Below are positions 1 through 8,480 of a DNA stretch of 64,000 nucleotides, piece after piece (position 1 is the stretch's first letter; each line of letters starts with the position of its first letter). Below the pieces are notes generated by a model that worked only from the letters and a program-made list of their open reading frames with translations, was not told the DNA's origin and did no database searches. Position numbers and translations under genes: made by a program. Source of the DNA: UBA11574 sp964591175 (GTDB lineage Bacteria > Desulfobacterota > Desulfobacteria > Desulfobacterales > UBA11574); NCBI GenBank assembly GCA_964591175.1, contig CAZQAF010000011.1, positions 3,787 through 67,786 of the forward strand, read 5' to 3'.

Positions 1-2824
1 CTCGGTCAATATCGCCGGTATTTCTGTGGTCAAAGCCGAGTTTGAGTATGAAAAAGGCTTAAACTCGGCGGCGGTTGATGTCAACAATTCCTTGAATAAG
101 ATAAAAGCAAAACTTCCTCCCAACGTAAATCCTTCCATCTACATTGCAGGTGCCTTCACACTGCCGGTGGATATTTTTGCGTTAAGCCCCGCAAATAAAT
201 CCGTATCCCTTGGAGATATCAGAAAGATTGTTGAAAGCGACATCAAGCCCGCATTGTTGAGAGACCCGGCCGTCGGGAATGTGGAAGTGTTTGGCGGTTA
301 CGAGGGTGCTTTTCTCATTGAACTTGATCCGTTAAAGAGCAGAAGTTATAATATCAGTCCCGATAATGTTATTAATTCCCTGGGACAATTTAATAAAAAT
401 CTTCCCATCGGATTTGTCAAAGGGGATAACCGATTCTATACACTCACCTTTTACGGAGAAAGAGATCGCGTTGAAAACCTGAAGAATCTTTATGTGGCAC
501 CCAATGTCAGGCTGGCTGATATTTCAACGGTGAATTGGAGCTATCAAAAACGATTTTCAGGTTATCTGGGCAACGGAAAAGAAGCCATTGCCGTCGCAAT
601 TCAGCGCACACCGGGAGGAAGCGTGCTGGCCACCAGCACGGCAGCGCGGAAGAACATCAAAGCTCTCGAACATCGATACCCGAATATTCATTTTGAAATT
701 TCGGATACCCAGAGAGATCTACTTCAGACCGCCAACCGGAACATGCTGGAAGCCTTGAGAGACGCCATTATTTTCACATTGATTGTGCTTCTCTTTTTTC
801 TGGGGAATTTGAAAGCCATCACCGCCGCCCTGATTTCCATCCCCATGGTATTTTTTTCCACGCTGGCCATTATCTGGCTCAGTGGCGGTGAATTAAATAT
901 CGTTGTTTATACTGCAATTATTCTGGCCTTAGGCTTGCTCGTAGATGACGCGGTGGTTGTGCTTGAAAATATTGAGCGACATATGAGCGAACTCAAGGAA
1001 GAACTGGAAACTGCCATTGAGAAAGGGACAAAAGAGGTTATTGCACCTGTTTTTGCCGGAACCGTGGCCACCATATCCATCATAGCGCCCCTCATGTTCG
1101 TAGGAGACTTTCCTCAGCGTATTTTCAGAAACCTGATCTCTGCTTTGATCATCGCTTTGCTCGCATCGTACTTTCTTTCCATTACGTTTATCCCCCATTT
1201 TTCAAAATTTTTATACCGAAAAGGAATAAAAAAAAATCGGTTCGAGAATCTTTGTGAAAGGCTTTATCAAAAATCCCTGGGGCGTTTGGTAAATCCCTAT
1301 ATTTCGGTGCTTAAATTTTCAAACGGCCGGCATTCACTGATACGAAAAATCCTCATGACCAGCGCTGTTTTTCTTTTTCTTATTTTAAGTTTAAAAACCA
1401 TCATGCCGGTGATCGGAAAAGACGTCATGCCACCCATGGATACGGGTATTATTAAGGCCAATATAAAATTCAGCGCCAATGAAACCGTTGATGAAGCCAT
1501 CAACCGAATTCAGTCATTTACAAAATGGCTGCATACACGACCCGAAGTTGAAAAAAGCTCCATTTCCTTCGGCAGTGAACCCGGTGTGCTTTCGCTGGGA
1601 AACGGCGCACTTCCCACCGAGGCGGTCATGAGCATCATTTGTGTGGACCGGTTTTCAAGAAAAAAAACACTGTGGCAGATCGAGGATGAAATAAGGGATC
1701 AGTTAGGACGTTTAAAAAATGTAAAAAGCGTTGACGTTTATGACTTTGGCGCCACGCCCATGTCTTCCATTAAAGCGCCGGTGGATGTGCGAATCTTCGG
1801 AGAAGATTATCGTGAACTGCCGGTGGTCGCCCAAAAGGTTAATATCGAACTCGCAAAGGTCAAAGGCTTGACTTCCACAAACATCAGTTGGGACAATGAT
1901 TTTTCTGAAATCGTCCTTAACATTGATCAGAATAAAGCGCAGTATTATGGAATTTCTCCGGTTCAAATGGCCGGGCAACTGGCGCTGAAGGGGTTTCCGG
2001 TGTCCCTTAACGCCAACCTTTCCACCTTTACCGTACAACCGGTTCGGCTCTATTACCAAGGTCCGTATGGTGAAAATGCCGAGACGTTGAGACTGATCCC
2101 CATAAAAACACCAAAAGGGTTTGTCCCGCTCTCACAACTGGCGCAATTGAACTACTCTCTGACCCCATCAAAAATTGAGCGGGATATGATGCTTTACAGT
2201 ATCGATGTAAATGGTTATCGGGCGAAACGTCCTGTCACCATCTTAACGGCTGATGCGATAGATTCCGGCAAGCATCTTGACACCTCCGGGTTTATCGTCA
2301 GCCAGGAGGGAGATATTAAACAGTTGAACGACAGTTTCTCACGAATGATCAAGGCCATTGGAATCGGGGTTATCATCCTAACCTTTGCACTGATTTCTAT
2401 TTATCGTTCCGTAGTGTTGGCTATGGTAATGATCGTTGTTTTGCCGCTGTCGATGATTGGCGCATCCTGGGGCATGCTGCTTTTCAACAAACCCAGTTGT
2501 ATGCCGAGCATGGTGGGGATACTTCTTCTATTTGGCATTATCATTAAAAATTCGGTTTTACTGGTTGATTTTTACCAGGAGCATCGAAAAACGGCAGCGC
2601 CTTTTGATGCAGCCGTAGAAAGTGTCAGAATCAGATATAGACCCGTTATGATGACGGCGTTCGGTACCATTGCAGGCATGATTCCCATAGCTCTTGAAAG
2701 AGCGGTGGGACTGGAAAGGCTGTCGCCTCTGGCAGATGTGGCTGTGGGGGGCCTCCTGATAGGAACGATACTGACGTTGATTTTTGTGCCCATGTTCGCC
2801 TACAGCTTTGACAGGAAAAGGTAA
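1..2824 (+). CDS. RND-family efflux permease (AcrB/HAE1-like), 5' end outside the window
   Basis: This is an inner-membrane, proton-driven RND transporter of the type that works with a periplasmic adaptor and an outer-membrane duct. The frame is already open at base 2, before the first possible start (GTG at 26), and those residues fit the conserved N-terminal porter segment. The gene therefore begins outside the window, with perhaps 80 residues missing. Visible in order are a periplasmic porter part, a hydrophobic helix block from about residue 245, the proton-relay Asp pair in LVDDAVV (bases 944-949), a second porter part, and a final helix block ending at residue 932. Substrate cannot be read from sequence. 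The next gene starts 84 bases downstream on the same strand and could be co-transcribed. The family call is firm; the transported substrate is unknown. Confidence 0.9.
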   Translation, partial: SVNIAGISVVKAEFEYEKGLNSAAVDVNNSLNKIKAKLPPNVNPSIYIAGAFTLPVDIFALSPANKSVSLGDIRKIVESDIKPALLRDPAVGNVEVFGGYEGAFLIELDPLKSRSYNISPDNVINSLGQFNKNLPIGFVKGDNRFYTLTFYGERDRVENLKNLYVAPNVRLADISTVNWSYQKRFSGYLGNGKEAIAVAIQRTPGGSVLATSTAARKNIKALEHRYPNIHFEISDTQRDLLQTANRNMLEALRDAIIFTLIVLLFFLGNLKAITAALISIPMVFFSTLAIIWLSGGELNIVVYTAIILALGLLVDDAVVVLENIERHMSELKEELETAIEKGTKEVIAPVFAGTVATISIIAPLMFVGDFPQRIFRNLISALIIALLASYFLSITFIPHFSKFLYRKGIKKNRFENLCERLYQKSLGRLVNPYISVLKFSNGRHSLIRKILMTSAVFLFLILSLKTIMPVIGKDVMPPMDTGIIKANIKFSANETVDEAINRIQSFTKWLHTRPEVEKSSISFGSEPGVLSLGNGALPTEAVMSIICVDRFSRKKTLWQIEDEIRDQLGRLKNVKSVDVYDFGATPMSSIKAPVDVRIFGEDYRELPVVAQKVNIELAKVKGLTSTNISWDNDFSEIVLNIDQNKAQYYGISPVQMAGQLALKGFPVSLNANLSTFTVQPVRLYYQGPYGENAETLRLIPIKTPKGFVPLSQLAQLNYSLTPSKIERDMMLYSIDVNGYRAKRPVTILTADAIDSGKHLDTSGFIVSQEGDIKQLNDSFSRMIKAIGIGVIILTFALISIYRSVVLAMVMIVVLPLSMIGASWGMLLFNKPSCMPSMVGILLLFGIIIKNSVLLVDFYQEHRKTAAPFDAAVESVRIRYRPVMMTAFGTIAGMIPIALERAVGLERLSPLADVAVGGLLIGTILTLIFVPMFAYSFDRKR

Positions 2825-2908
2825 TCCAAAAGAAATGTTATCTTGAATAATACCAGCATAGAGTCTTTCCGAAAACAAAATTAGAACGACAAGGGGGTAA
2901 TTAGCCAA

Positions 2909-4171
2909 ATGAAATTAAAGCGCAACCATCATAAAAATGATCAAACAACAACGTTTCCCTGGTCTATATGGAGCAGCATCCCCCTGAATAAAAAAATATG
3001 GATATATCGGTTGGCTGTATTTTTAGCAATTTTTTTGACTTCGAATGCTTTATGCTATGCATCGGATCAGAAAGTCGAAAGTTTGAAACAACTGATAGAA
3101 ATTTATGACCCGACAGATTGCCGGGAATGCCATGAAGAAATCTATGACCAATGGCAAAATTCCCATCATGCAAGATCCATCACAGGGATATTCATGGAAC
3201 GGTACCTCAAGAAAGGTCCTTTCTCGGTGAAGAATCCCGGGCATGCCACCAAAAAGAATTTTCCCTGTTTTAAATGCCATCTTCCACAACTGGAGAAAGC
3301 AACCGATGCAGTGGCGGCAGAAATTGCCGGGGTTATTTTAAACGATGACAAAGCCACTATGAAAAAACTCAACATTTCCTGCCTGGTCTGTCACCAGGAC
3401 AAAGCCGTGGTCCATGGTTTGCCGGAAAGCAATGTCATGTATGGTCCCAAGGCTAAAAAAGAATATCCTGAAAAAGAGCACATGAGGGTCAAAAAGAGTC
3501 CCTTCATGACGCAAGCTGCCATGTGCGGCCAGTGCCACGGCTTAGGACCCATTTTTGAATTTGATTATCCCATTCAATGCGCCACGCTCTACGGAAGCTA
3601 CCTGCATGCTTACATCCCGTCCGGCGGCACTCAAACCTGTCAGGAGTGCCACATGAAAAACGCCGACCATACCTGTCCACCCAACTTTAATGATAGAAAA
3701 GAGGTGTCGGAAAGACTGCGACAAGCCCTGCCCCTCGAAGTGGAAGTATTGAGTTACCGGTTTCAGCCCTTTGAAAAAATATTTGTTTCAACCATTGTCG
3801 TTAAGACAAAGATCACCAGCAAGGCCGGACATAGAATTCCGGACGGCTGACCTTCCAAGAATCGGGTGGTCCTGGAAGTGACCGCGACGGACAATAAATC
3901 AAAAGTTATATTTAAAACATCGAAGATCTACATGCCTCAGTCGACGACATCACTGGACAACACCATGGTGTACGGCCCTGACAAAAAGCTCGGAATCATC
4001 AGGGATACGAGCATTCAACCGTTTGCATCCAAAGAAGAAACATTTGAAATCAAGGTTCCTGAAAGCGTCAAAGATGTGAATGTCGCGGTCAGTCTCAGTT
4101 ATCAGCTTCGGCCCGGGGATGTCTATCCGATCCAAAAGATCATAAAAAAGGTATCTGTTGGAACCCCGTAA
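2909..4171 (+). CDS. Multihaem cytochrome c with one in-frame TGA (candidate selenoprotein)
   Basis: This looks like an exported cytochrome c for periplasmic electron transfer. A hydrophobic signal segment spans about residues 30-52. Five CXXCH haem sites follow: CRECH (71), CFKCH (120), CLVCH (158), CGQCH (206) and CQECH (244). The frame from 2909 meets TGA at 3848-3850 (codon 314) and then continues in the same frame without another stop to 4171, about 420 codons in all. The residues on either side, AGHRIPDG before and PSKNRVVLEV after, read as one beta-strand-rich domain that also occurs after the haem domain in related cytochromes. A stem-loop lies just after the TGA (3866-3885). I favour selenocysteine insertion; a nonsense mutation or sequencing error is the alternative. 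The 5' end could be co-transcribed with the RND gene. Confidence 0.75.
3866..3885 (+). promoter_or_regulatory. Candidate bacterial SECIS stem-loop
   Basis: Six base pairs (3866-3871 with 3880-3885, one of them G-U) enclose an 8-base loop CTGGAAGT, starting 15 bases after the in-frame TGA. The position and the G-containing apical loop fit the loose bacterial SECIS pattern. A competing helix, CTTCCA (3852-3857) with TGGAAG (3873-3878), also exists. No selA/selB/selC genes lie in this window to support it. Confidence 0.35.
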
Positions 4172-4211
4172 TACTATATTTTTGGAATAAGGATGACGCA
4201 TTATTTTTTTG

Positions 4212-4243
4212 TTGACATCGATCTGTCGTTTGTGTACTACAAT
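4212..4243 (+). promoter_or_regulatory. Sigma-70-type promoter for a small transcript
   Basis: A perfect TTGACA -35 box lies at 4212-4217. Two overlapping -10 candidates follow: TACTAC at 4235-4240 (spacing 17) and TACAAT at 4238-4243 (spacing 20). It lies just upstream of a short ORF and an intrinsic terminator, so it would define a transcript of roughly 150-170 nt. Confidence 0.5.
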
Positions 4244-4268
4244 GTACCATAAGCAAGAGGCAATTATC

Positions 4269-4349
4269 ATGAAAACAAAATATTCAAACACATTGAACGG
4301 TGACATAATGATGTCCATGATGCGTACCCGAGGTGCGCCCATGGATTGA
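4269..4349 (+). CDS. 26-codon Met-rich small ORF inside a structured transcript
   Basis: This ORF is not recognised as a known family. The start ATG has a plausible ribosome site (AAGAGG) 8 bases upstream. The peptide contains two adjacent Met pairs (codons 14-15 and 17-18) and ends GAPMD. The RNA over the ORF folds into two local hairpins: GACAT/ATGTC (4302-4315), covering the first Met pair, and a 7-bp stem 4322-4328/4332-4338 with a CGA triloop. A strong terminator starts 22 bases after the stop. The layout is that of a leader peptide or a small RNA. The next gene downstream is a homocysteine-biosynthesis gene, which makes a Met-sensing leader attractive, but that is inference. It could also be a stand-alone sRNA whose ORF is accidental. 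Confidence 0.35.
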   Translation: MKTKYSNTLNGDIMMSMMRTRGAPMD

Positions 4350-4371
4350 TCATCTGGAATTTTTGATCGTT

Positions 4372-4413
4372 AAAGCCGTGGGTAATGAAAAAACCTGCGG
4401 CTTTTTTATTTTT
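4372..4413 (+). terminator. Strong intrinsic terminator
   Basis: A 12-bp stem (4372-4383 with 4393-4404, two G-U pairs) has a 9-base loop and a T-rich tract through 4413. It closes the small transcript begun at the 4212 promoter and separates it from the DUF39 gene by about 290 bases. Confidence 0.8.
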
Positions 4414-4568
4414 TAAGGAACAATTATCGAATGTTTTTAACCCGCTTTACATCAAATATCTGCTTCATCGCCATACCTGTCCGGCTCCGCCTATGGATAA
4501 TGACGGGGCTCCATTGGGAGCCGCATCATGGCAGTTTACCCTTATTTAAGTAGGAAACAAAAATATTT

Positions 4569-4640
4569 GCCACCAAGGCACAAAGACACGAAGGATTTTA
4601 TTTTATTATTCTTTTTTAGTGTCTTGGTGTCTTTGTGGCG
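4569..4640. repeat. Imperfect inverted repeat in the 4172-4702 intergenic gap
   Basis: The left arm (4569-4593), rich in CAAAGACAC, is partly complementary to the right arm (4618-4640) across a T/A-rich centre. A half-copy with the same character (ACTAAGACACGAAG) lies near 20090-20104, so it seems to be a dispersed repeat family in this genome. The rest of this 530-base gap holds the small transcript and the DUF39 ribosome site; nothing else is evident. Confidence 0.5.
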
Positions 4641-4702
4641 AGAAAAAATTGCCACAAAAAGTATAGAATTTAAAATTAAGAAACGAATAAGGAGATATAC
4701 TC

Positions 4703-5890
4703 ATGGCCAAAACCATAGAAGAGATCAATGCCAAAATTCGATCCGGAAAAGTGGTGGTGTTCACCGCCGAAGAGATTATAGAAGTGGTCCGGGAAAAAGG
4801 GATCAAACAGGCTGCTCGGGAGGTGGATGTGGTGACCACCGGAACCTTCAGCCCCATGTGTTCTTCGGGCGCTTTTTTCAACATAAAACAGCAAAAACTA
4901 AAGATGAAGTTCGGCGGCGGATTCGCCACTTTGAATGGCGTACCGGCGTATGCCGGCCTGGCAGCCGCCGACATCTACGTGGGGGCCACGGCGATTCCCG
5001 ACGGCGATCCCCGCAACGGCAACGGCCGCCCGGGAAAATTCCGGTATGGCGGCGCCCACGTCATCGAGGACCTGGTTGCCGGGAAAAAAGTCCTGCTCAA
5101 AAGCGGTGCTTATGGTACCGATTGTTATCCGCTGAAAGCCCGGGAACAGACAATCGGACTGGAAGACATGAACGATGCATTCCTGTTCAACCCGAGAAAC
5201 TGCTATCAGAACTATAATGTCGCCGTCAACCTTTCCGATAAACCTATATACACTTACATGGGAAAACTCAAACCCAAGCTGGGAAATGCATACTATTGCA
5301 GCGCCGGTCAACTGTCACCCTTGCTAAACGATCCGTATTTCCGTACCATCGGTATCGGCACCCGGGTATTTTTCTGCGGTGCAGAGGGCTATGTTGCCTG
5401 GCCCGGCACCCAGCACAATCCAACAGCGCCGAGGCTGGAAAACGGCACGCCGCAAACCCCGGCCGGAACCATTGCCCTGATCGGAGACATGAGGCAGATG
5501 AGTGGGGAATGGCTTCGGGCGGTTTCCTTTACCGGATATGGCGTAACACTGAGCGTGGCCGTGGGGGTTCCCATTCCCATTATAGACGAAGACATGTTGC
5601 GTTCGGTTTCCGTTACCGACGACCAGCTCAAAGCGCCGGTGGTCGATTACAGTGAATATTATCCCTTGGGCCAAGGGGAAGCAAAACTCGGGGAGGTCAC
5701 CTATCAGGCGCTGAAATCCGGAAGTATCCGCATCAAAGACCAAAAGGTGCCGACCGGATCTTTTTCCAGCTATGCTTTGGCCCGAAAGGTGGCCCATCAT
5801 CTCAAACAGGTCATTGAAGACGGCGATTTTTTGCTGACGCAATTCCAGGCGCCGCTCCCGGGTGCTGCAACAGAAAAGGAGGCCGCATAA
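4703..5890 (+). CDS. DUF39-family homocysteine biosynthesis protein
   Basis: This belongs to the DUF39/COG1900 family, linked genetically in methanogens and sulfate reducers to making homocysteine from aspartate semialdehyde and sulfide without the usual O-acylhomoserine route. The 395-residue length is usual for the family. Family-like segments include VVTTGTFSPMCSSG near residue 43 (a Cys in a Gly/Ser-rich loop), a second conserved Cys in SGAYGTDCYP, and YYCSAGQLSP. A good ribosome site (AAGGAGATATACTC) precedes the ATG. Its stop overlaps the start of the NIL-ferredoxin gene by one base (TAATG), so the two are translationally coupled. This pairing is the known functional pair, which supports the assignment. 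The protein is cytoplasmic. Confidence 0.88.
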   Translation: MAKTIEEINAKIRSGKVVVFTAEEIIEVVREKGIKQAAREVDVVTTGTFSPMCSSGAFFNIKQQKLKMKFGGGFATLNGVPAYAGLAAADIYVGATAIPDGDPRNGNGRPGKFRYGGAHVIEDLVAGKKVLLKSGAYGTDCYPLKAREQTIGLEDMNDAFLFNPRNCYQNYNVAVNLSDKPIYTYMGKLKPKLGNAYYCSAGQLSPLLNDPYFRTIGIGTRVFFCGAEGYVAWPGTQHNPTAPRLENGTPQTPAGTIALIGDMRQMSGEWLRAVSFTGYGVTLSVAVGVPIPIIDEDMLRSVSVTDDQLKAPVVDYSEYYPLGQGEAKLGEVTYQALKSGSIRIKDQKVPTGSFSSYALARKVAHHLKQVIEDGDFLLTQFQAPLPGAATEKEAA

Positions 5891-6306
5891 TGAAACAGAC
5901 AAAACTGGTTTTTATTTTTCCTGAAGATACCGTTGAAGAGCCGGTAACCTACAACCTGATCGCCGATTACGGCGTCCGGGTGAATATTTTGCGCGCCAGC
6001 ATCGATCCCGGGAAACAAGGACGTATGGTGGTGGAATTGGGGGGCGAGGAAATTCAGATTTCTCAAGCCCTGAACTATCTGGAAAGCCTCGGTGTAGTGG
6101 TTGCGCCGTTGGCTCAGAAGATCCGGCACCTCGAAGACCGCTGTACCGGCTGTACGGCCTGTGTGCCCCACTGCCCGACCCGGGCGCTGGACGTGGATCG
6201 TGATTCCTGGAAAGTATCCTTTGATTCTGAAAAGTGTATTGTTTGTTTCTCCTGTCTGGAAACCTGCGTTTATCACGCCATGTCAGTGGAAGAACAGTTT
6301 GCATAG
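5890..6306 (+). CDS. NIL-domain ferredoxin, partner of the DUF39 protein
   Basis: The protein has 138 residues. The N-terminal ~75 residues form a NIL-type small ligand-binding domain. The C-terminal half carries two 4Fe-4S motifs, CTGCTACVPHCP and CIVCFSCLETC, as in a bacterial ferredoxin. Proteins of this architecture accompany DUF39 and are needed for the same sulfide-dependent homocysteine pathway, probably for sulfur transfer or reduction. The start codon shares a base with the upstream stop. Downstream the transcript enters a very stable hairpin before the next gene, which may reduce expression of later cistrons. Confidence 0.85.
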   Translation: MKQTKLVFIFPEDTVEEPVTYNLIADYGVRVNILRASIDPGKQGRMVVELGGEEIQISQALNYLESLGVVVAPLAQKIRHLEDRCTGCTACVPHCPTRALDVDRDSWKVSFDSEKCIVCFSCLETCVYHAMSVEEQFA

Positions 6307-6319
6307 GAATTCGTGTTCC

Positions 6320-6358
6320 CTTGGCGCCGTAGCCGTACTTGGCGGCTGCGGCGCCAAG
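6320..6358 (+). other. 15-bp perfect hairpin between cistrons
   Basis: CTTGGCGCCG at 6320-6329 pairs with CGGCGCCAAG at 6349-6358. Five further pairs (one T-G) continue inward, leaving a 9-base loop. There is no T-run after it, so it is not a classic terminator. It lies between the ferredoxin stop (6306) and the small Cys-rich membrane gene (6444). An mRNA-processing or stabilising hairpin, or a palindromic repeat, would fit. Confidence 0.6.
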
Positions 6359-6443
6359 CTTCCGGTGTTCGCCCTGCTGGCTTTTCTGCTGGCCGTGACC
6401 GTATTTCAGGTCGGGCGATTCATCGGTTTTTAAAGGAGCAAAA

Positions 6444-6626
6444 ATGGATACTTTCGCGGTTATTCTCATTGTCGGTCTGGCGATGTTCTACGTCGGCCGA
6501 AAATTTTTCAACAATCTTCGAAAAAGCGCGCAGCCATCCTGCGGCTGCGGTTGCAGCGCCTGTGATGTTCAAAGCATCTGCACGGATCCGGAAAATGCCG
6601 ATAGTGCACCTTTTCACGTGAAATAA
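6444..6626 (+). CDS. Small Cys-rich single-helix membrane protein (FeoB-associated type)
   Basis: This 60-residue protein has one N-terminal hydrophobic helix (about residues 3-20, ending YVGRKF), a short basic stretch, and the cysteine cluster CGCGCSAC. The pattern matches small FeoB-associated Cys-rich membrane proteins, although no feoB is visible here. Its position after two homocysteine genes hints at iron or sulfur handling, but that is inference. A clear ribosome site (AAAGGAGCAAAA) precedes the ATG. The role is unproven. Confidence 0.65.
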   Translation: MDTFAVILIVGLAMFYVGRKFFNNLRKSAQPSCGCGCSACDVQSICTDPENADSAPFHVK

Positions 6627-6681
6627 TAGTATCTGAAGCTTTTTTTAACATCGAGCGCCTGAACACATACGGGAGAAAATA

Positions 6682-6756
6682 ATGTATCGATATTTAAAAG
6701 TATTTTCCGGAAACTCAAGCAAAGAACTTGCTGATGCGGGAACGCTTTTCACCTGA
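6682..6756 (+). pseudogene. Remnant of a ribose-phosphate pyrophosphokinase start
   Basis: A 24-codon ORF begins MYRYLKVFSGNSSKELA, which is the typical beginning of PRPP synthetase (prs), including the FSGNS segment. It then diverges and stops at 6754-6756. The ribosome site GGGAGAAAAT is intact. Nothing further of prs is readable in the next 80 bases. It looks like a truncated copy left by deletion or rearrangement; the match is short, so chance is not excluded. The rest of 6627-6833 shows nothing else. Confidence 0.4.
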
Positions 6757-6833
6757 TGGGCGCTATTTAAGGAACACACGGTCATTTAGGATTCGAAGCA
6801 TTTATCGGACGGACACCGTGTCCTGATCTCGGG

Positions 6834-8480
6834 TTAACCAAATTGGTTTCGCAGCGCTTTTTTATTGATTTTGCCCACGCTGGTCTTGGCAATTGAGTCA
6901 ACCAACTTTACTTTGTCCGGAACTCCGAATTTTGGAATTATTCCGTTTTCGACAAACTGTTCGAAATAGTTTTTCAGATCTTCTCCGGTAACCGTGTTCT
7001 TAAATTCATCTTTTATCACCACCAGTGCAAGGGGTCTTTCCCCCCACTTTTCATCGGCAATACCGATCACGGCGGCTTCGCTGACCGCCTCGTGCCGGCT
7101 GATAATGTCTTCCAGCGCCAAAGATGAAATCCACTCCCCGCCGGTTTTGATAACATCTTTGAGTCGATCGGTGATTTGGAGATACCCCTCTTCGTCAATA
7201 AAGCCGATATCTCCGGTATGGAGCCAACCGCCCGACCACAAATCTTCACTCTTTTCCGGATCTTTCAGATAGCCCTGGGTGAGCCAGGGTGTTCTTACCA
7301 CCACCTCGCCGGTGCTTTTCTCATCATGGGGCAGCGGTCTCCCATCCGGATCGATGATTTCGAGATACACATTGGGAATGGGCAGCCCTGTTCTGCACCG
7401 TATGCCGATCTGTTCGTCCATTCCCCATTCGAGCATCTTCGGCTTTAGATTGGCCAGCGTCAGGACCGGGCAGGTTTCAGACATCCCGTAACCGGTGAAA
7501 ACATTGATGCCCAGATCGAGAGCCGATTTGCAAAGCCCGCGGGATAAGGCAGAACCGCCGATAATCACTTTCCATCCGGATAAATCATAATTTTCAATGG
7601 CCGGGCTGCTGATCAGCATGTGCATAATGGTCGGCACACAATGTGAAAATGTCACCTTTTCCGATGCGACCAGTTTCATCAGCATCTCGGGCTCGTATTT
7701 TCCGGGATATACCTGCTTTGCGCCGAGAAACGTCATCAGATAAGGCATCCCCCAGGCGTGAACATGAAACATCGGGGTCATGGGCATGTAGACATCTCCG
7801 GAATTGATAACAGCCTGTGACTTGTATGCACAAAGGCCGGACATAATGCCGTAGGTATGAAGTACGAGTTGACGATGGGAAAAGAATACACCCTTTGGAA
7901 AACCGGTGGTGCCGGTCGTATAAAAGGTTGTTGCCACGGTATTTTCATCCAAATCCGGAAATTCATAATCTTCGGCGGCATGGGAAAGCAGGTCTTCATA
8001 TTCTCCGCTGGTAGCCAAAGACGTTACGATGCTTTCCGGCTGATCTGAAATCAGAATAATTTTTTTCGGCGTCTCAAACTGATCTTTTACGGACTCCAGC
8101 AATGGAATAAAATCCGAATTCACCAAAATCACATCATCTTGTGCATGATTAATCGTATAAATGAGCTGATCAGGGGACAGCCGGATATTGACGGTATGGA
8201 GCACCGCGCCCATCATGGGCACGGCAAAGAAACATTCCAGATAGCGGTGGCTGTCCCAGTCCATGACCGCCACGGTATCTCCGGGCTTGACCCCGATATT
8301 TTTCAATGCATTGGCCAACCGATGGATTCTCTTGCCGAGGCCGGCGTAAGTATATCGCATTTTGTCCCGATAGATAATTTCCCGGTCGGGTGAATAGACA
8401 AGCGGGGTCCGGAGAAAATGCTTAATCAGGAGTTGATAGTTGTAAGCCGACGGTGTGGGTTCAATTATGTTCGCTGTCAT
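6834..8480 (-). CDS. Acyl-CoA synthetase (AMP-binding, medium/long-chain fatty-acid ligase)
   Basis: This is a 548-residue member of the ANL adenylating superfamily, activating a carboxylic acid to acyl-AMP and then acyl-CoA. Clear motifs are the phosphate-binding loop FYTTGTTGFPKG, the substrate/AMP motif GYGMSETCP, the hinge region LHTGDIGFIDEEG, and the C-terminal catalytic Lys in KTSVGKINK. Overall it resembles AlkK/FadD-type medium-to-long-chain ligases rather than acetyl-CoA synthetase, although the exact chain length cannot be told. A GAGGAG ribosome site lies 6 bases before the ATG. The gene is monocistronic on this strand, with no neighbours in the same direction. Confidence 0.88.
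   Translation of the reverse strand: MTANIIEPTPSAYNYQLLIKHFLRTPLVYSPDREIIYRDKMRYTYAGLGKRIHRLANALKNIGVKPGDTVAVMDWDSHRYLECFFAVPMMGAVLHTVNIRLSPDQLIYTINHAQDDVILVNSDFIPLLESVKDQFETPKKIILISDQPESIVTSLATSGEYEDLLSHAAEDYEFPDLDENTVATTFYTTGTTGFPKGVFFSHRQLVLHTYGIMSGLCAYKSQAVINSGDVYMPMTPMFHVHAWGMPYLMTFLGAKQVYPGKYEPEMLMKLVASEKVTFSHCVPTIMHMLISSPAIENYDLSGWKVIIGGSALSRGLCKSALDLGINVFTGYGMSETCPVLTLANLKPKMLEWGMDEQIGIRCRTGLPIPNVYLEIIDPDGRPLPHDEKSTGEVVVRTPWLTQGYLKDPEKSEDLWSGGWLHTGDIGFIDEEGYLQITDRLKDVIKTGGEWISSLALEDIISRHEAVSEAAVIGIADEKWGERPLALVVIKDEFKNTVTGEDLKNYFEQFVENGIIPKFGVPDKVKLVDSIAKTSVGKINKKALRNQFG

Noticed and set aside
4528..5217. Open frame overlapping the DUF39 start
   Set aside because: It is in another frame of the DUF39 gene, is Arg-rich, and has no domain.
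5324..5902. Long antisense ORF over the DUF39 gene
   Set aside because: Shadow of the coding frame; no ribosome site, no recognisable domain.
6101..6433. Open frame with a hydrophobic C-terminal part after the ferredoxin
   Set aside because: Most of it overlaps the ferredoxin gene in another frame and no credible start or ribosome site exists for the last 40 codons; a frame-shifted membrane fragment cannot be shown.
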